Shown here piece by piece: positions 1 to 12,307 of a stretch of 64,000 nucleotides of DNA. Below the pieces are notes generated by a model that worked only from the letters and a program-made list of their open reading frames with translations, was not told where the DNA came from and made no database searches. The stretch is taken from the NCBI GenBank assembly GCA_024036415.1, contig JAMWET010004066.1, positions 62,001 to 126,000 of the forward strand, in the 5' to 3' direction. Each line of letters opens with the position of its first letter. Position 1 is the first letter of the stretch. The stretch is from Prochilodus magdalenae (Eukaryota > Chordata > Actinopteri > Characiformes > Prochilodontidae). The position numbers and the translations under genes were made by a program.

Positions 1-94
1 CTTGGTTTTCTTTTTCTTTCTTTCTTCTCTCTCTCTGTTTTGTTCCTCTCTTTCAAGATCAAGGTGAGAAAGGCACATCAGATTTCCTTCTTTG

Positions 95-795
<701 letters not shown>

Positions 796-1149
796 TTTTT
801 ATTATTATTCTTTTTTAATTTTATTTCTATTTTTCAGATGTTTCTGATAAGATTACATAATTGCATTAAGACAACCCACAACTGATTAAATACTAGAAAA
901 AAAATGAGATCCCTAACAACCACTTTGAAGACCTGGTAGACCACCAGCACTACCCCTTCAGATAAACAGCACTTAAGGCTTTTATGTTTGAGAGAAGAAG
1001 AAAATCAAGCTTCACTCTCATTTCAGATCTAAAACGAAAAAAAATCAACAGGTGTTTCTGTCCATCCCTCCACTAAGAGAAGACAACTCAATGGTCTGAA
1101 AGGATGTGTAGGTCTCAAGAAGCTCTTCACTAACAATATGAGCTAGATG
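796..1149. other. unassigned AT-rich sequence
   Basis: I see no gene, RNA or recognisable repeat. The stretch begins with a T-rich run just after the CA block and contains A-runs near 897 and 1040. Confidence 0.5.
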
Positions 1150-1335
1150 CACCAATCAAAGAAGCTGCTGGAGTTTCTAAACAATATACTGACCACCCCA
1201 GAGGAGTCCAGACCCCGACATCCTTGAATGTGTTTGGGATTAGTCGGATTGTGGGCAGTAGAAACCATCAAAGCAACTTCTGAGACTGAGCTTTGGAGGT
1301 ATGTCCTAAAAGGAGCCCTACAGGAGCACCACAGA
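1150..1335 (+). pseudogene. possible Tc1/mariner-like transposase 3' relic
   Basis: Around 1205-1245 one frame reads SPDPDILECVWD, which resembles the 'SPDLNPIE.vWd' block holding the last catalytic glutamate of Tc1-type transposases. It is followed by a stop. In a second frame 'TELWRYVLKGALQEH' at about 1285-1335 resembles the ELW..L..AW helix that normally comes next. The frame shift and stop mean it is dead. The match is short and no inverted repeat was found, so this is a weak call. Confidence 0.3.
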
Positions 1336-1336
1336 G

Positions 1337-1338
<2 letters not shown>

Positions 1339-1384
<46 letters not shown>

Positions 1385-1385
1385 C
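1339..1385. repeat. (CA)n(TA)n microsatellite
   Basis: A pure CA run passes directly into a pure TA run, about 47 bases in total. Confidence 0.95.
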
Positions 1386-1764
1386 AGTCTCTGGCTCTCT
1401 GAATTGTGTGGCAGTAGCTGCAGGATCCCACCACATGCTCATAAACAAACACAACAGCAACACACAAACACAAACTAACAGCTGAGAGGTCAACTTGACA
1501 TCAAATAAAAACCGCAGAAAACAGAGAAAAGTTTTCATCTGTAGAAAAGAAAAGTAGTTGGAAAAACAAGGGACTTGAAAATGTCAAAATGTTCAGAGGA
1601 GCTCGGTGGACGTGATCTTTATGCTGAAAAGAGATAAACTATTGAGTCATCTAATGCATCACTGAGTGTCTGTGATTGATGTCATCTGCAGCAGTGGTAC
1701 TGACTGTAAAACACTCTATATAGACTTTTACTAGTTTATTGAAAGCACCTGCTTTATACTTACT

Positions 1765-2160
1765 CTCACTGGCCACTTTATCAGAAACACCTACCGTACT
1801 GATGCACTTTGTAGCATTACAGTCACACACTCTAGCCCATATATTGATGTGGCATTTAGCAGTCCCCCCACTTATCCACTCAATGGAGGGGACTACAATA
1901 GGACCACCACTTGCCAGATATTATTTGAGTGGTGGATTATTCTCGGCAGTGGCAGTGACATGGCAGTGGAGTCCAGGTGGTTTTAAAATCTGAAGGTTTC
2001 CAAAAAACAAACTGAGGTTCTGCTACACATTCCCGTCTGATATTGATCCTGATCCCTGACACGTAAAGATTAGCGGTTTTAAGTATGGAGTAAATGTCCA
2101 AATACTTTGTGGGGCCAGTGCATACGATCGAGGTAACTGGTAATATGGCCAGTGACTGAG
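1765..2160. mobile_element. palindromic fish repeat, copy 1 (partial)
   Basis: The copy opens with 'ctcactggccactttatcag' and 'aaacacctacc', the same end found at 56757 and, inverted, as the 44-bp minisatellite unit at 55.9-56.7 kb. Its interior (about 1876-1975: 'ggaccaccac...tattatttgagtggtggat...cagtgacatgg') aligns with 40885-40970 of the full copy at 41 kb. I know this as an abundant teleost interspersed repeat, probably a non-autonomous DNA transposon, but I do not give a database name. The right boundary near 'tggccagtgactga' (about 2145-2160) is uncertain. Confidence 0.6.
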
Positions 2161-2826
2161 GGGACCTGGTAACCTAATAAACTGGGAGTCTATCAGAACG
2201 TATCTCTTGCTGTTTATTTCAGAAGTGTGCCGCAAGTGGGAACAGAGCCATCTGTGCCGACTAACCACCACGCCGACTCCTGTTTATTCATGGGCACAAA
2301 TATATAAAGTTCCCTCATGCTAACGTCAGTCCTCAGATGAGTAACCATTACTATATCTCCCCGAATGAACCGTACAGTCTGCCCAATCAAAAATAACGGC
2401 ACCGCTCACAGATGAGTTTGGATCTAAAAATATGATCTCAGGATCTCTTTAGGTCTTATTAATAGCGGATGACGGCGTCATGGATTATATTCTACTGGTC
2501 TATCATAGAGACATTTGAGCGATATGCCAGTAAGCCTGTAAACATCATTCATGTCTATTTATGGATAGCTGCAAACAGGCACGAAGAGATTGCAGAAATT
2601 GATGTTAAATCAGTTTTTCAGATCAGACTGTGAGATTTCTTGACAAAACTGGGTAAATAAGAATGAAAAAGCAAAGCGTAGAGGAGGCGTACTGACAATG
2701 GAGCTTATGTCTAAGTCAGCATAGCCTTAAGCTATGCACAAGTTCAGTGCTAGAAGCTTTAAAGGGAATGAAGAATTGGGAGGTAGGGCGGAGGTGAGTG
2801 GGTGGGAGGGTGGATGGATGGATATA
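2161..2826. other. unassigned sequence
   Basis: No coding or RNA signal was recognised. The last 60 bases are a G-rich 'ggtgggagggtggatggatggat' slope leading into the duplicated flank. Confidence 0.5.
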
Positions 2827-3230
2827 GGGATCCAAAAAGGATAACGTTCATAAGTTTGATGCTTTAAACTGCGCACCAAATTTGCTGGATCAAGCTTCAA
2901 CTTTGGATGTTGCTTGTAAACTAAAGTTTCTTCCACACAACGACAGAAACAGGCCAACGATGTGAAAAGTATGAACATCTTGTGTTGTTATTTGCCAGAA
3001 GCTCATGGCAAAATCTGATGAAGTTGCTGGTAATAAACATTTATGAGCATTATGAGAATAGAGGAGGAAGAAAAGCAGAGGCTGACTTAGGGAGTAGATG
3101 CTTTAGTTTTCTGTGGATGGTGGTTTTTAGTAGCATGGCTTAAATCTCAGATTTTTAAAGAATGTAAGATTTTTTTTTCAAGCTAAAAAACCCAAAAATT
3201 AATCATGTGAATCAGAAAAAAAAACTCAAT
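2827..3230. repeat. duplicated flank of 39-bp array, copy A
   Basis: This stretch is almost identical to 4200-4605 (offset 1373). Differences are single bases and the length of a T-run near 3170-3180. The two copies together with array 1 form a tandem duplication of about 1.37 kb. The ORFs on the minus strand here and at 4.03-4.35 kb share the same translated stretch only because the DNA is duplicated. Confidence 0.93.
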
Positions 3231-3254
3231 AATGCCAACCTCTATTTATTACAA

Positions 3255-4198
3255 ACCAGATAAATACTCAATAGACCATCATTCTCATCTATTCACTACA
3301 GATATAATTGTGTTCCATAGATCACCACACTTATTTATTCACCTCAGACATCACTATAGACCACCATGCTCATTTATTTACTCCAGACATCACTATAGAC
3401 CACCATGCTCATTTATTTACTCCAGACATCACTATAGACCACCATGCTCATTTATTCACTCCAAACATCGCTATAGACCACCATGCTCATATATTCACTC
3501 CAAACATCACTATAGACCACCATGCTCATATATTCACTCCAAACATCGCTATAGACCACCATGCTCATTTATTCACTCCAAACATCGTTATAGACCACCA
3601 TACTAATTTAATCACTCCAGACATCACTATAGACCACCATGCTCATTTATTTACTTCAGACATCACTACAGACCACCATGCTCATTTATTCACTCCAAAC
3701 ATCGTTATAGACCACCATACTAATTTAATCACTCCAGACATCACTATAGACCACCATGCTCATTTATTTACTCCAGACATCGCTATAGACCACCATGCTC
3801 ATTTATTCACTCCAGACATCACTAGACCACCATACTCATCTATTCATTCCAAACATCGCTATAGACCACCATGCTCATTTATTCACTCCAAACATCGCTA
3901 TAGACCACCATGCTAATTTATTCACTCCAGACATCACTGTAGACCACCATGCTCATTTATTTACTCCAGACATCACTATAGACCACCATGCTCATTTATT
4001 TACTCCAGACATCACTATAGACCACCAAGCTCATTTATTCACTCCAAACATCGCTTTAGACCACCATGCTAATTTATTCACTTCAGACATCACTGTAGAC
4101 CACCATGCCCCTTTATTTACTCCAGACATCGCTATAGACCATACTCGTTTATTCACCCCAGACATCATTGTACTCCATTTACCACCATACTTATCTAT
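3255..4198. repeat. 39-bp minisatellite, array 1
   Basis: About 24 head-to-tail units with the core 'cagacatcactatagaccac' followed by 'catgctcatttatttactc'. The unit is 39 bases, a multiple of three, so frames stay open through the array and encode a 13-residue repeat (TPDITIDHHAHLF and variants). Unit variants alternate (cactcc/tactcc, atcact/atcgct, catgct/catact). There is no promoter, splice structure or unique domain to suggest a real gene. Confidence 0.96.
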
Positions 4199-4199
4199 G

Positions 4200-4605
4200 G
4201 GGATCCAAAAAGGATAACGTTCATAAGTTTGATGCTTTAAACTGCGCACCAAATTTGCTGGATCAAGCTTCAACTTTGGATGTTGCTTGTAAACTAAAGT
4301 TTCTTCCACACAACGACAGAAACAGGCCAACGATGTGAAGAGCATGAACATCTTGTGTTGTTATTTGCCATAAGCTCATGGCAAAATCTGATGAAGTTGC
4401 TGGTAATAAACATTTATGAGCATTGTGAGAATAGAGGAGGAAGAAAAGCAGAGGCTGACTTAGGGAGTAGATGCTTTAGTTTTCTGTGGATGGTGGTTTT
4501 TAGTAACATGGCTTAAATCTCAGATTTTTAAAGAATGTAAGATTATTTTTTTCAAGCTAAAAAACACAAAAATTAATCATGTGAATCAGAAAAAAAACTA
4601 AATAA
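4200..4605. repeat. duplicated flank of 39-bp array, copy B
   Basis: Second copy of 2827-3230, starting abruptly at 'gggatccaaaaagg' within the last unit of array 1. This marks the duplication junction at about 4199/4200. Confidence 0.93.
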
Positions 4606-4634
4606 TGTCAACCTCTATTTATTACAAACCAGAT

Positions 4635-4840
4635 AAATACTCAATAGACCATCATTCTCATCTATTCACTACAGATATAATTGTGTTCCATAGATCACCA
4701 CACTTATTTATTCACCTCAGACATCACTATAGACCACCATGCTCATTTATTTACTCTAGACATCACTATAGACCACCATACTCATTTATTCACTCCAAAC
4801 ATCGCTATAGACCACCATGCTTATTTATTCACTCCAAACA
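4635..4840. repeat. 39-bp minisatellite, array 2 (short)
   Basis: About five units, beginning with the same degenerate first units as array 1 ('atcattctcatctattcact', 'attgtgttccatagatcacc'). The array is cut off at 4840 and joined to another partial copy of the flank. Confidence 0.93.
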
Positions 4841-4925
4841 TTAAGCTAAAAAACACAAAAATTAATCATGTGAATCAGAAAAAAAACTAAATAATGTCAA
4901 CCTCTATTTATTACAAACCAGATAA
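4841..4925. repeat. duplicated flank, partial copy C
   Basis: A third, truncated copy of the array-proximal flank. It runs from 'aagctaaaaaacacaaaaat' to 'acaaaccagataaat' and matches about 4553-4635 and 3180-3260. It shows a second, shorter duplication event. Confidence 0.9.
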
Positions 4926-4927
4926 AT

Positions 4928-6840
4928 ACTCAATAGACCATCATTCTCATCTATTCACTACAGATATAATTGTGTTCCATAGATCACCACACTTATTTAT
5001 TCACCTCAGACATCACTACAGACCACTATGCTCATTTATTTACTCTAGACATCACTATAGACCACCATACTGATTTATTCACTCCAAACATCGCTATAGA
5101 CCACCATCCTTATTTATTCACTCCAAACATCGTTATAGACTACCATGCTAATTTAATCACTCCAAACATCACTATAGATCACCATGCTCATTTATTCACT
5201 CCAGACATCACTAGACCACCATACTCATTTATTCACTCCAAACATCGCTATAGACCACCATACTAATTTAATCACTCCAAACATCACTATAGACCACCAT
5301 GCTCATTTATTTACTCCAGACATCACTATAGACCACCATGCTCATTTATTCACTCTAAACATCACTATAGACCACCATGCTCATTTATTTACTCCAAACA
5401 TCACTATAGACCACCATGCTCATTTATTTACTCCAAACATCGCTATAGACCACAATGCTCATTTATTTACTCCAGACATCACTATAGACCACCATGCTCA
5501 TTTATTTACTCTAGACATCACTATAGACCACCATACTCATTTATTCACTCCAAACATCGCTATAGACCACCATACTAATTTAATCACTCCAGACATCACT
5601 ATAGACCACCATGCTCATTTATTTACTCCAGACATCACTATAGACCACGATACTCATTTATTCACTCTAAACATCACTATAGACCACCATGCTCATTTAT
5701 TTACTCCAAACATCTCTATAGACCACCATGCTCATTTATTTACTCCAAACATCCCTATAGACCACAATGCTCATTTATTTACTCCAGACATCGCTATAGA
5801 CCACCATGCTCATTTATTTACTCCAGACATCGCCATAGACCACCATGCTCATTTATTTACTCTAGACATCACTATAGACCACCATACTCATTTATTCACT
5901 CCAAACATCGCTATAGACCACCATGCTTATTTATTCACTCCAAACATCGTTATAGACTACCATGATAATTTAATCCCTCCAGACATCACTATAGACCACC
6001 ATGCTCATTTATTTACTCCAGACATCACTATAGACCAGCATGCTCATTTATTCACTCCAGACATCACTAGACCACCATACTCATTTATTCACTCCAAACA
6101 TCGCTATAGACCACCATACTAATTTAATCACTCCAGACATCACTATAGACCACCATGCTCATTTATTTACTCCAAACATCACTATAGACCACCATGCTCA
6201 TTTATTTACTCCAAACATCGCTATAGACCACCATGCTCATTTATTTACTCCAGACATCGCTATAGACCACCATGCTCATTTATTTACTCCAGACATCGCT
6301 ATAGACCACCATGCTCATTTATTTACTCCAGACATCGCTATAGACCACCATACTCATTTATTCACTCCAGACATCGCTATAGACCACCATACTCATTTAT
6401 TCACTCCAAACATCGCTATAGACCACCATACTCATTTATTCACTCCAGACATCGCTATAGACCACCATGCTCATTTATTTACTCCAGACATCGCTATAGA
6501 CCACCATACTCATTTATTCACTCCAAACATCGCTATAGACCACCATGCTAATTTATTCACTCCAGACATCGCTATAGACCACCATGCTCATTTATTTACT
6601 CCAGACATCGCTATAGACCACCATGCTCATTTATTTACTCCAGACATCGCTATAGACCACCATGCTCATTTATTTACTCCAGACATCGCTATAGGCCACC
6701 ATACTCATTTATTCACGCCAGACATCGCTATAGACCACCATACTCATTCATTCACTCCAGACATCGCTATAGACCATACTCATTTATTCACCCCAGACAT
6801 CATTGTACTCCATAGACCACAATACTCATCTATTGACTGC
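4928..6840. repeat. 39-bp minisatellite, array 3 (long)
   Basis: About 48 units of the 39-bp repeat. Internal blocks recur (for example 5184-5270 and 6040-6125 share the shortened unit 'cagacatcactagaccacca'), indicating multi-unit duplications. From about 6180 to 6790 the units become uniform ('cagacatcgctatagaccac'), the most recently homogenised part. Open frames of 309-312 codons overlap here and are repeat by-products. Confidence 0.96.
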
Positions 6841-7690
6841 AGACCCCAATGTGTTTCATATTCACTAAAGACCACCCGTTTATATTGTAAATTACCACAC
6901 GCATTTGTTCACTATAGACCTCTTGAACTTTTACCCATCTTGATTATTCACCACAAAGTTCCTGTTTAGTTTCATGGACCACAATTCTCAATTCTCCTAA
7001 TGTAGACCTCTTTTTGCTTCATAGGCCACTATTCAAATTATTCACCACAGATTATGTGTTTTTTTATACACTAATATATACTTTCATTATATACTAAAAT
7101 TCTTCTTTACTACACATCCCACCTCTTACACAGACCACCTGTTTATGTTGTAAACTACTCTATTCCTTTTTTCACTGCAATACATCTGTAATTTCCTAGA
7201 CCACCCTTTATAACTATTCATCAGAAAGCACAGGTTAAGCTTCAAGACCACCATTCGCATTTATTTACTAAAGACCATATTTTTAACTTCATAGACCACC
7301 ATTCTGGTTCACTACAGACCATGGTTTACACTGTAGACTACAGGTCTCGCTCAATGCAGGGCATAAAACCACATTCATAAACCTTCATTCTCATTCCTAG
7401 TAAACACCTTTTTGCTTCATTGACCACCCTTCTCATATATGTATGTGTCATATTATGTATGTTTCCTCTTATAGGCAAAATTTCATATTTGTTTACTATA
7501 GACCAGTGTTTATTCACTAGAGACCACCTGTTACTTTTTAACTACAGTAGACCTTTTAGTGTAAACATGACCATTCATATTCATTCACCACAGACCATAT
7601 TACTTCATATATGACCATTCTCATTACTACAGACCACAGTTTTCTTCATAGAGCACCATTCTCCTTGACTCTATACATTTACTCTGTACT
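6841..7690. repeat. decayed edge of the 39-bp array
   Basis: The spacing of 'agaccac/agacca' and 'ttcact/ttcacc' words continues at roughly 35-45 bases to about 7690. Examples are 'atagaccaccattctggttc' and 'actacagaccacagttttc'. The units are heavily mutated and mixed with unrelated sequence. This looks like the old, non-homogenised margin of the same satellite. Confidence 0.6.
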
Positions 7691-8418
7691 ATCAGAGTGA
7701 TATGGAAAGCTTGGCACTTTCAGAGTGTTTCCATTCTGGACCTGTTGATCACGCTCCAGTTTTCCAGTGATCTCTTTAGTGATGAGTTCCCTCCTCAACG
7801 TCTGGAGAGTAATTAAGCAGATTAAGAGAAATGAAGGAATGTGTTTTACAGCATTCAGAGCACAAAACCATCTCCACGCACCGATGTGCTAACGTGATTA
7901 GCGTAATCGGATTTGTAATCTCACTCCAAAAATTCACACGTGGAAGGAGCCACGTTAGAGGATTTCCAGAAGGAAAAATAGCTCACACTACATTTAACAT
8001 TTCCTCTAAACCGTAGCTACACACTACACTTGTTACCCTCCATCCAAATGCTTTAGGACATGCTTCGCAAAATCATAACGAACCCTTTTCAGAAAACTTG
8101 GCATGCCATCTTTGACCTTGAAGCGTCTTTGGCTTCCAACCTGGTCTAAAGGTTGAGTGCCGGGGGAAACTCACCTCCTCCAATTGGCTGTAGCTATATA
8201 GGGGTGAAAAAATGACATGGAAATGTATGGTCCAAATCTGCGCAAGAGGAGACAGGCCTCATCCTTTTCCATCCTGGTTCTCATGCCAAGCTTTATTTTC
8301 AGCCCGCTGTTTGAAATTTGAATAAGCTGCTCATACAAATCCAAAAACAGCAATCTGAAGATGAGCGTGGATTGGATTTAACTGAGAGTGATAAAAGCGT
8401 CGCTAATGTGACTACTGA
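7691..8418. other. unassigned single-copy-looking sequence
   Basis: Mixed-composition DNA with no recognised gene, RNA or repeat. Short open frames of about 60 codons on both strands show no family resemblance. Confidence 0.5.
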
Positions 8419-8462
8419 CAGAGAGAGAGAGAGAACAGGAGAGAGAGAGAGAGAGAGAGAGA
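8419..8462. repeat. (GA)n microsatellite
   Basis: GA dinucleotide run with one 'acag' interruption near 8434. Confidence 0.95.
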
Positions 8463-8577
8463 AATGAGAAATATGTTTGATGAAGACCAATTTAAACCTC
8501 ACTGTTCTGTAGGGTGTGCTTTTTGCCTCTGAGTGTCCACCAGTTTTGGTAACATTCATGAACCAGTTTAAGTAACA

Positions 8578-8826
8578 CCACAGCAGTGGCCCACTGATGC
8601 TTTAACAGCCCCATGGGATGAAATAACAATGGCCATGGAACAACTTAACAACCACCTGAATCATCATAGCATAGTGCTTTGCAAAGCCTTAGCAACCACC
8701 TGGAATAGCCAAAGCAATGGCCATGCAACACCTTAGCTATCACACGGGACAGCATAGCAATGGCCATGCAAGAACTTATCAACCACCTGAATTGTTACAG
8801 CAGTGGTCTAGCAAAGCCTTAGCAAC
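8578..8826. repeat. ~48-bp 'tagcaaccacctggga' minisatellite, left part
   Basis: About five degenerate units of the form 'catagcaatggccatgcaa' + 'caccttagcaaccacctgga'. The array stops at 8826 and resumes at 9312, being split by the hAT-type element between them. The same unit forms the array at 10.44-10.92 kb. Confidence 0.85.
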
Positions 8827-9311
8827 CAATGGTGGACAGTAACAAATTAAGTGTAAATGTTCGTTACTGTACTCAAGTAGTTTTTCGGTGTATCTGTACT
8901 TTACTGAAGTATTTCTATTTTGGACGACTATTTACTTTAACTGATTTGTAAACCGGAGTTTATAGTTTTTACGTTTTTACTAAACTTTACTTAAACTTAA
9001 ACTAGGTTTGCCTTCAGTGATTTGTGCCTTTGGTCATTTGAATAGACATCAGCATCAGACTAGTTAACGACCTTCTATTAAAAGACTAGTGGACTAAGAG
9101 ACACTACAGTCTCTTCGCCTACAGAGCTTGTTCCAGAAATGATAATAGGACATTAGAACCATGATGAATCATTCTACTGTTACTCATACTTAAGTACATT
9201 TGAAGGTAAATACATCTAAAAGGAGAAGCTTCTACTTTTACTGGAGTAATATTTTATCTCGGATATCTCTACTTTAACTGAAGAACATATTTAGCGTATT
9301 TTCTCCACTTG
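8827..9311. mobile_element. hAT-type MITE inserted in minisatellite
   Basis: Begins 'caatggtggacagtaac' and ends 'ttttctccacttg'. These ends match the inverted repeat of the very common fish hAT MITE (consensus I recall: cagtggtggaaagtaac...). Interior words such as 'tactgtactcaagtag', 'tactttactgaagta', 'acttaagtacatttgaagg' and 'tactttaactgaagaac' are typical of that family. About 485 bases, no coding capacity. The 8-bp target duplication cannot be seen clearly because the host minisatellite is itself degenerate. Confidence 0.8.
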
Positions 9312-9440
9312 GGATAAGACAACAATGGCCATGCAACACCTTAGCAACCATACGCGATAGCATAGCACCTAGCAAGAGCTTAGCAACCACCTGGAATAGC
9401 AAAGGAATGGCCATGTGACACCTTAACAACCACCTGGGGA
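9312..9440. repeat. ~48-bp minisatellite, right part
   Basis: Continuation of the array at 8578-8826 after the hAT-type insertion: 'gggataagacaacaatggcc', 'atgcaacaccttagcaacca', and so on, for about three units. Confidence 0.82.
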
Positions 9441-10439
9441 GCCATACTAGGGGTAATGTAATATTACTGTATGTTTGAATTTAGTGTAAACTGAACATAC
9501 ACTGAGATACTTTCTATTCTGACTGGTGCGAGTTCTCCACCCGGAAATATCTTAAAGCTCTCTGTTTACAAACAATGAGTTCAGTCTATAGAAAAGTCTC
9601 TAAACAACAGACCAGCATCCAAACCACAAACCATTTTTCTTCACACCCGGGTGGAACCATGTGCTGGTTTTGTACGCTCATGTGTCGTTTGTGTTTTGAA
9701 TGACGACACATTCACAAGCAAGGCAACTTGCAATCATGTGTTGTAAACTCTAAAGGCGTGTAAGTCGGAATTTCAGCCTTAAAGTCATTGTAAGCCCAAA
9801 AGCTGCGGTCAAAAAAAAGGTGATTTCAGTCATGGAGGAAAGACGCCGGGCCTATTAGCCTTCCCCTGGCCGTCTCATCTGCATATTTGTTGTGATGTTG
9901 CCATAGCACTTTCGCAAACAAGGCAACATCTGCTGAGCAGTGCACGCAGACAGAGGCGACGTTGTGTTGTGAGCGGCAGACGGCACAAACATGGCCAGCC
10001 GCTGTCCACCATTTACATAAACGGATGTGGGGAAAACACAGCGTTAGGGGGGAATCAGCAGTTGGGAATTCACTGCATAGCATCTTATGTTGTGAGTGGA
10101 GAAGTATTTTAATTGAGCTCATCAACATTTCTCATCTTGAAAGTGGAGTAATGTCTCGCTGCACTGGTTTTAGATCCAGTCAATGTATTTCTAAATGTGT
10201 GGTCAATCCGAAAATTACTAATGTCATGAATGTATTTTTAGCTAAATCACTTTGCAGCTGTTGACAAGGCAGTAATGTAGCTTAGCACTGGTAACATCAT
10301 GACTAAATCATCACATACTTGACTCAAGTTGTTAAGTCATCTAAATTAGACTCGCTCATGTGGTTTCTGACTCTGTATTACACCGTCAGCTAGAAAAGTG
10401 TGTAAAGGCTTTGAAAGAAGTGAAAGTTCAAACCTGAAC
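9441..10439. other. unassigned sequence
   Basis: No gene or repeat assigned. Overlapping 100-codon ORFs on both strands around 9826-10264 show no motif I recognise. A small inverted repeat (tgtgtcgt...acgacaca) lies near 9690-9715. Confidence 0.5.
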
Positions 10440-10922
10440 ACAATCCTTACGAAGCAATCCCACAAACTATGGGATACCATAGCAATAGTGTAGCCACAGC
10501 TTAGCAACCACCTACTACATAAAAGCAACAGCCTAGCAACATCCATCATCTACCTGGCATACTATATACTATATAACAATAGTATTGCAACAGCCATAGC
10601 AATATTCTAGCAATGCCTTGGCAACACCTTGGACAATATAGCAACAGACAAGCAACCAACTGGGACCTAGGAACACCTTAGGAACTACCTGGAACATCAT
10701 AGCAATAGCCTAAGAACACCTTATGGCTTAGCAACACCTTGGCAACCACTTTTGATAGCATAACAATGGCCAAGATAACCAAAGCAATTGTATAGCAACG
10801 TCTTAGCGTCCACCTAGGATACCAAAGCCATAGTATAGCAACATCCTAGCAACCACCTGGGATACCAAAGCCATAGTATAGCTACATACTAGCAACCACC
10901 TGGGATACCAAAGCAGTGGTAA
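10440..10922. repeat. ~48-bp minisatellite, second array
   Basis: Ten or so diverged units built from 'gggataccaaagccatagta', 'tagcaacatcctagcaacca' and 'cctgggat'. The last three units (about 10800-10920) are nearly identical and so younger, while those at 10450-10700 are strongly diverged. Same family as 8578-9440. Confidence 0.85.
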
Positions 10923-10992
10923 TCTGGTAATCTCTCATCTCACTTTAACCTCGAGCTTCAGTGCAAAACTAAAGGACCAGACGTGACTTGGC

Positions 10993-11501
10993 GAATCAGT
11001 AACTACTGTGAACGATTCAGTAACTACTGTGAACGATTCAGTAACTGCTGTGAACGATTCAGTGGCTGATGTGAGTGATTCAGTAACTGCTGTGAAAAAT
11101 TCAGTAACCGCTGTGAATGATTCAGTAATTGCTGTGAATGATTCAGTAACTGCTGTGAACGATTCAGTGGCTGATGTGAGTGATTCAGTAACTGCTATGA
11201 ATGCTTCAGTAACTGCTGTGAATGATTCAGTAACTGCTGTGAGCAATTCAGTAACTGCTGTGAATGATTCAGTAACTGCTGTGAACGATTCAGTGGCTGA
11301 TGTCAGTGATTCAGTAACTGCTGTGAAAAATTCAGTAACCGCTGTTAATGATTCAGTAATTGCTGTGAATGATTCAGTAACTGCTGTAAACGATTCAGTG
11401 GCTGATGTGAGTGATTCAGTAACTGCTGTGAAAAATTCAGTAACCGCTGTGAATGATTCAGTAACTGCTGTGAATGATTCAGTATCTGCTGTGAATGATT
11501 C
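10993..11501. repeat. 21-bp minisatellite with 105-bp higher-order unit
   Basis: About 24 head-to-tail units of 'gattcagtaactgctgtgaa' + c. The diagnostic variant 'gtggctgatgt' sits at 11062, 11167, 11293 and 11398: spacing 105, 126 and 105 bases, that is five, six and five units. Because 21 is a multiple of three the array is open on both strands, giving a 7-residue repeat (DSVTAVN) on plus and SFTAVTE on minus. It is flanked by ordinary non-coding DNA. Confidence 0.95.
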
Positions 11502-11646
11502 TCGCATGTTGGCCTCAGACTGAGCGATGTCAGGCTGAGGAAGGAATCGGATGTGTTATCTGAGTTAAGACGCAGGTTTACTGAAGTGCAGCATTTCCCT
11601 AAAAAGGCAAAAAATATCACATTAGACTGGAGCAATGAGGCCTAAT

Positions 11647-11673
11647 CTGCTCTCTCTCTCTCTCTCTCTCTCG
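11647..11673. repeat. (TC)n microsatellite
   Basis: Pure CT/TC run of about 26 bases. Confidence 0.9.
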
Positions 11674-11856
11674 TTACCTGACAGCGTGTGGCTGCGTGTG
11701 GCCCGCGGGGGCTTGGGGATAACTAGCATGTCATGGCGAGGTGTGAGCGACATGGACATTCTTTTGCCAGCGAACGTCACAGTTGATTTAGAGCTTCAGG
11801 TGAGACGGATCACACAGCCTCCTGGGGGCTGTCCATCAACATCAGCATGAGACATA

Positions 11857-11857
<1 letters not shown>

Positions 11858-11922
<65 letters not shown>

Positions 11923-12109
11923 ATAAGAGCGAGAAAGGGGGAGATAAATGAGGAAAAAAAGAAACTTGAAGAACAGATAGAGAGAAAGCAAAAAAATAAG
12001 AGGGGTAAAGAGAGACAAGAGGAGACGAGAGAAAAACACTGAAGGAGACGGACACAAATCAAAGAGATAGGGAAAGAACAATGAGGGGAAATAAGGGAGC
12101 TGTGAAAAC

Positions 12110-12150
<41 letters not shown>

Positions 12151-12261
12151 GAAATATGGCGTGAGATAAAGAGACAAAATAGAGGAGAGAAAGTGATAGA
12201 GAAAAAGTGCTGGAGAGAGAGACACAGATGTAAGAGATGAGAGATGGGAAAGAGCAATTGT

Positions 12262-12305
<44 letters not shown>
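11858..12305. repeat. purine island with three (GA)n tracts
   Basis: Nearly 450 bases with very few pyrimidines on the plus strand. Pure GA runs lie at about 11859-11918, 12112-12147 and 12264-12304, with degenerate 'gagaaag/gagatag' purine sequence between them. The long minus-strand open frames (Ser-Leu repeats) are artefacts of the TC-rich complement. Such mirror-symmetric purine tracts can form triplex DNA in principle. Confidence 0.92.

Positions 12306-12307
<2 letters not shown>

Noticed and set aside
1228..1485. 85-codon ORF at the first Tc1-like relic
   Set aside because: It runs from a degenerate transposase remnant into a CA/TA microsatellite; not a gene.
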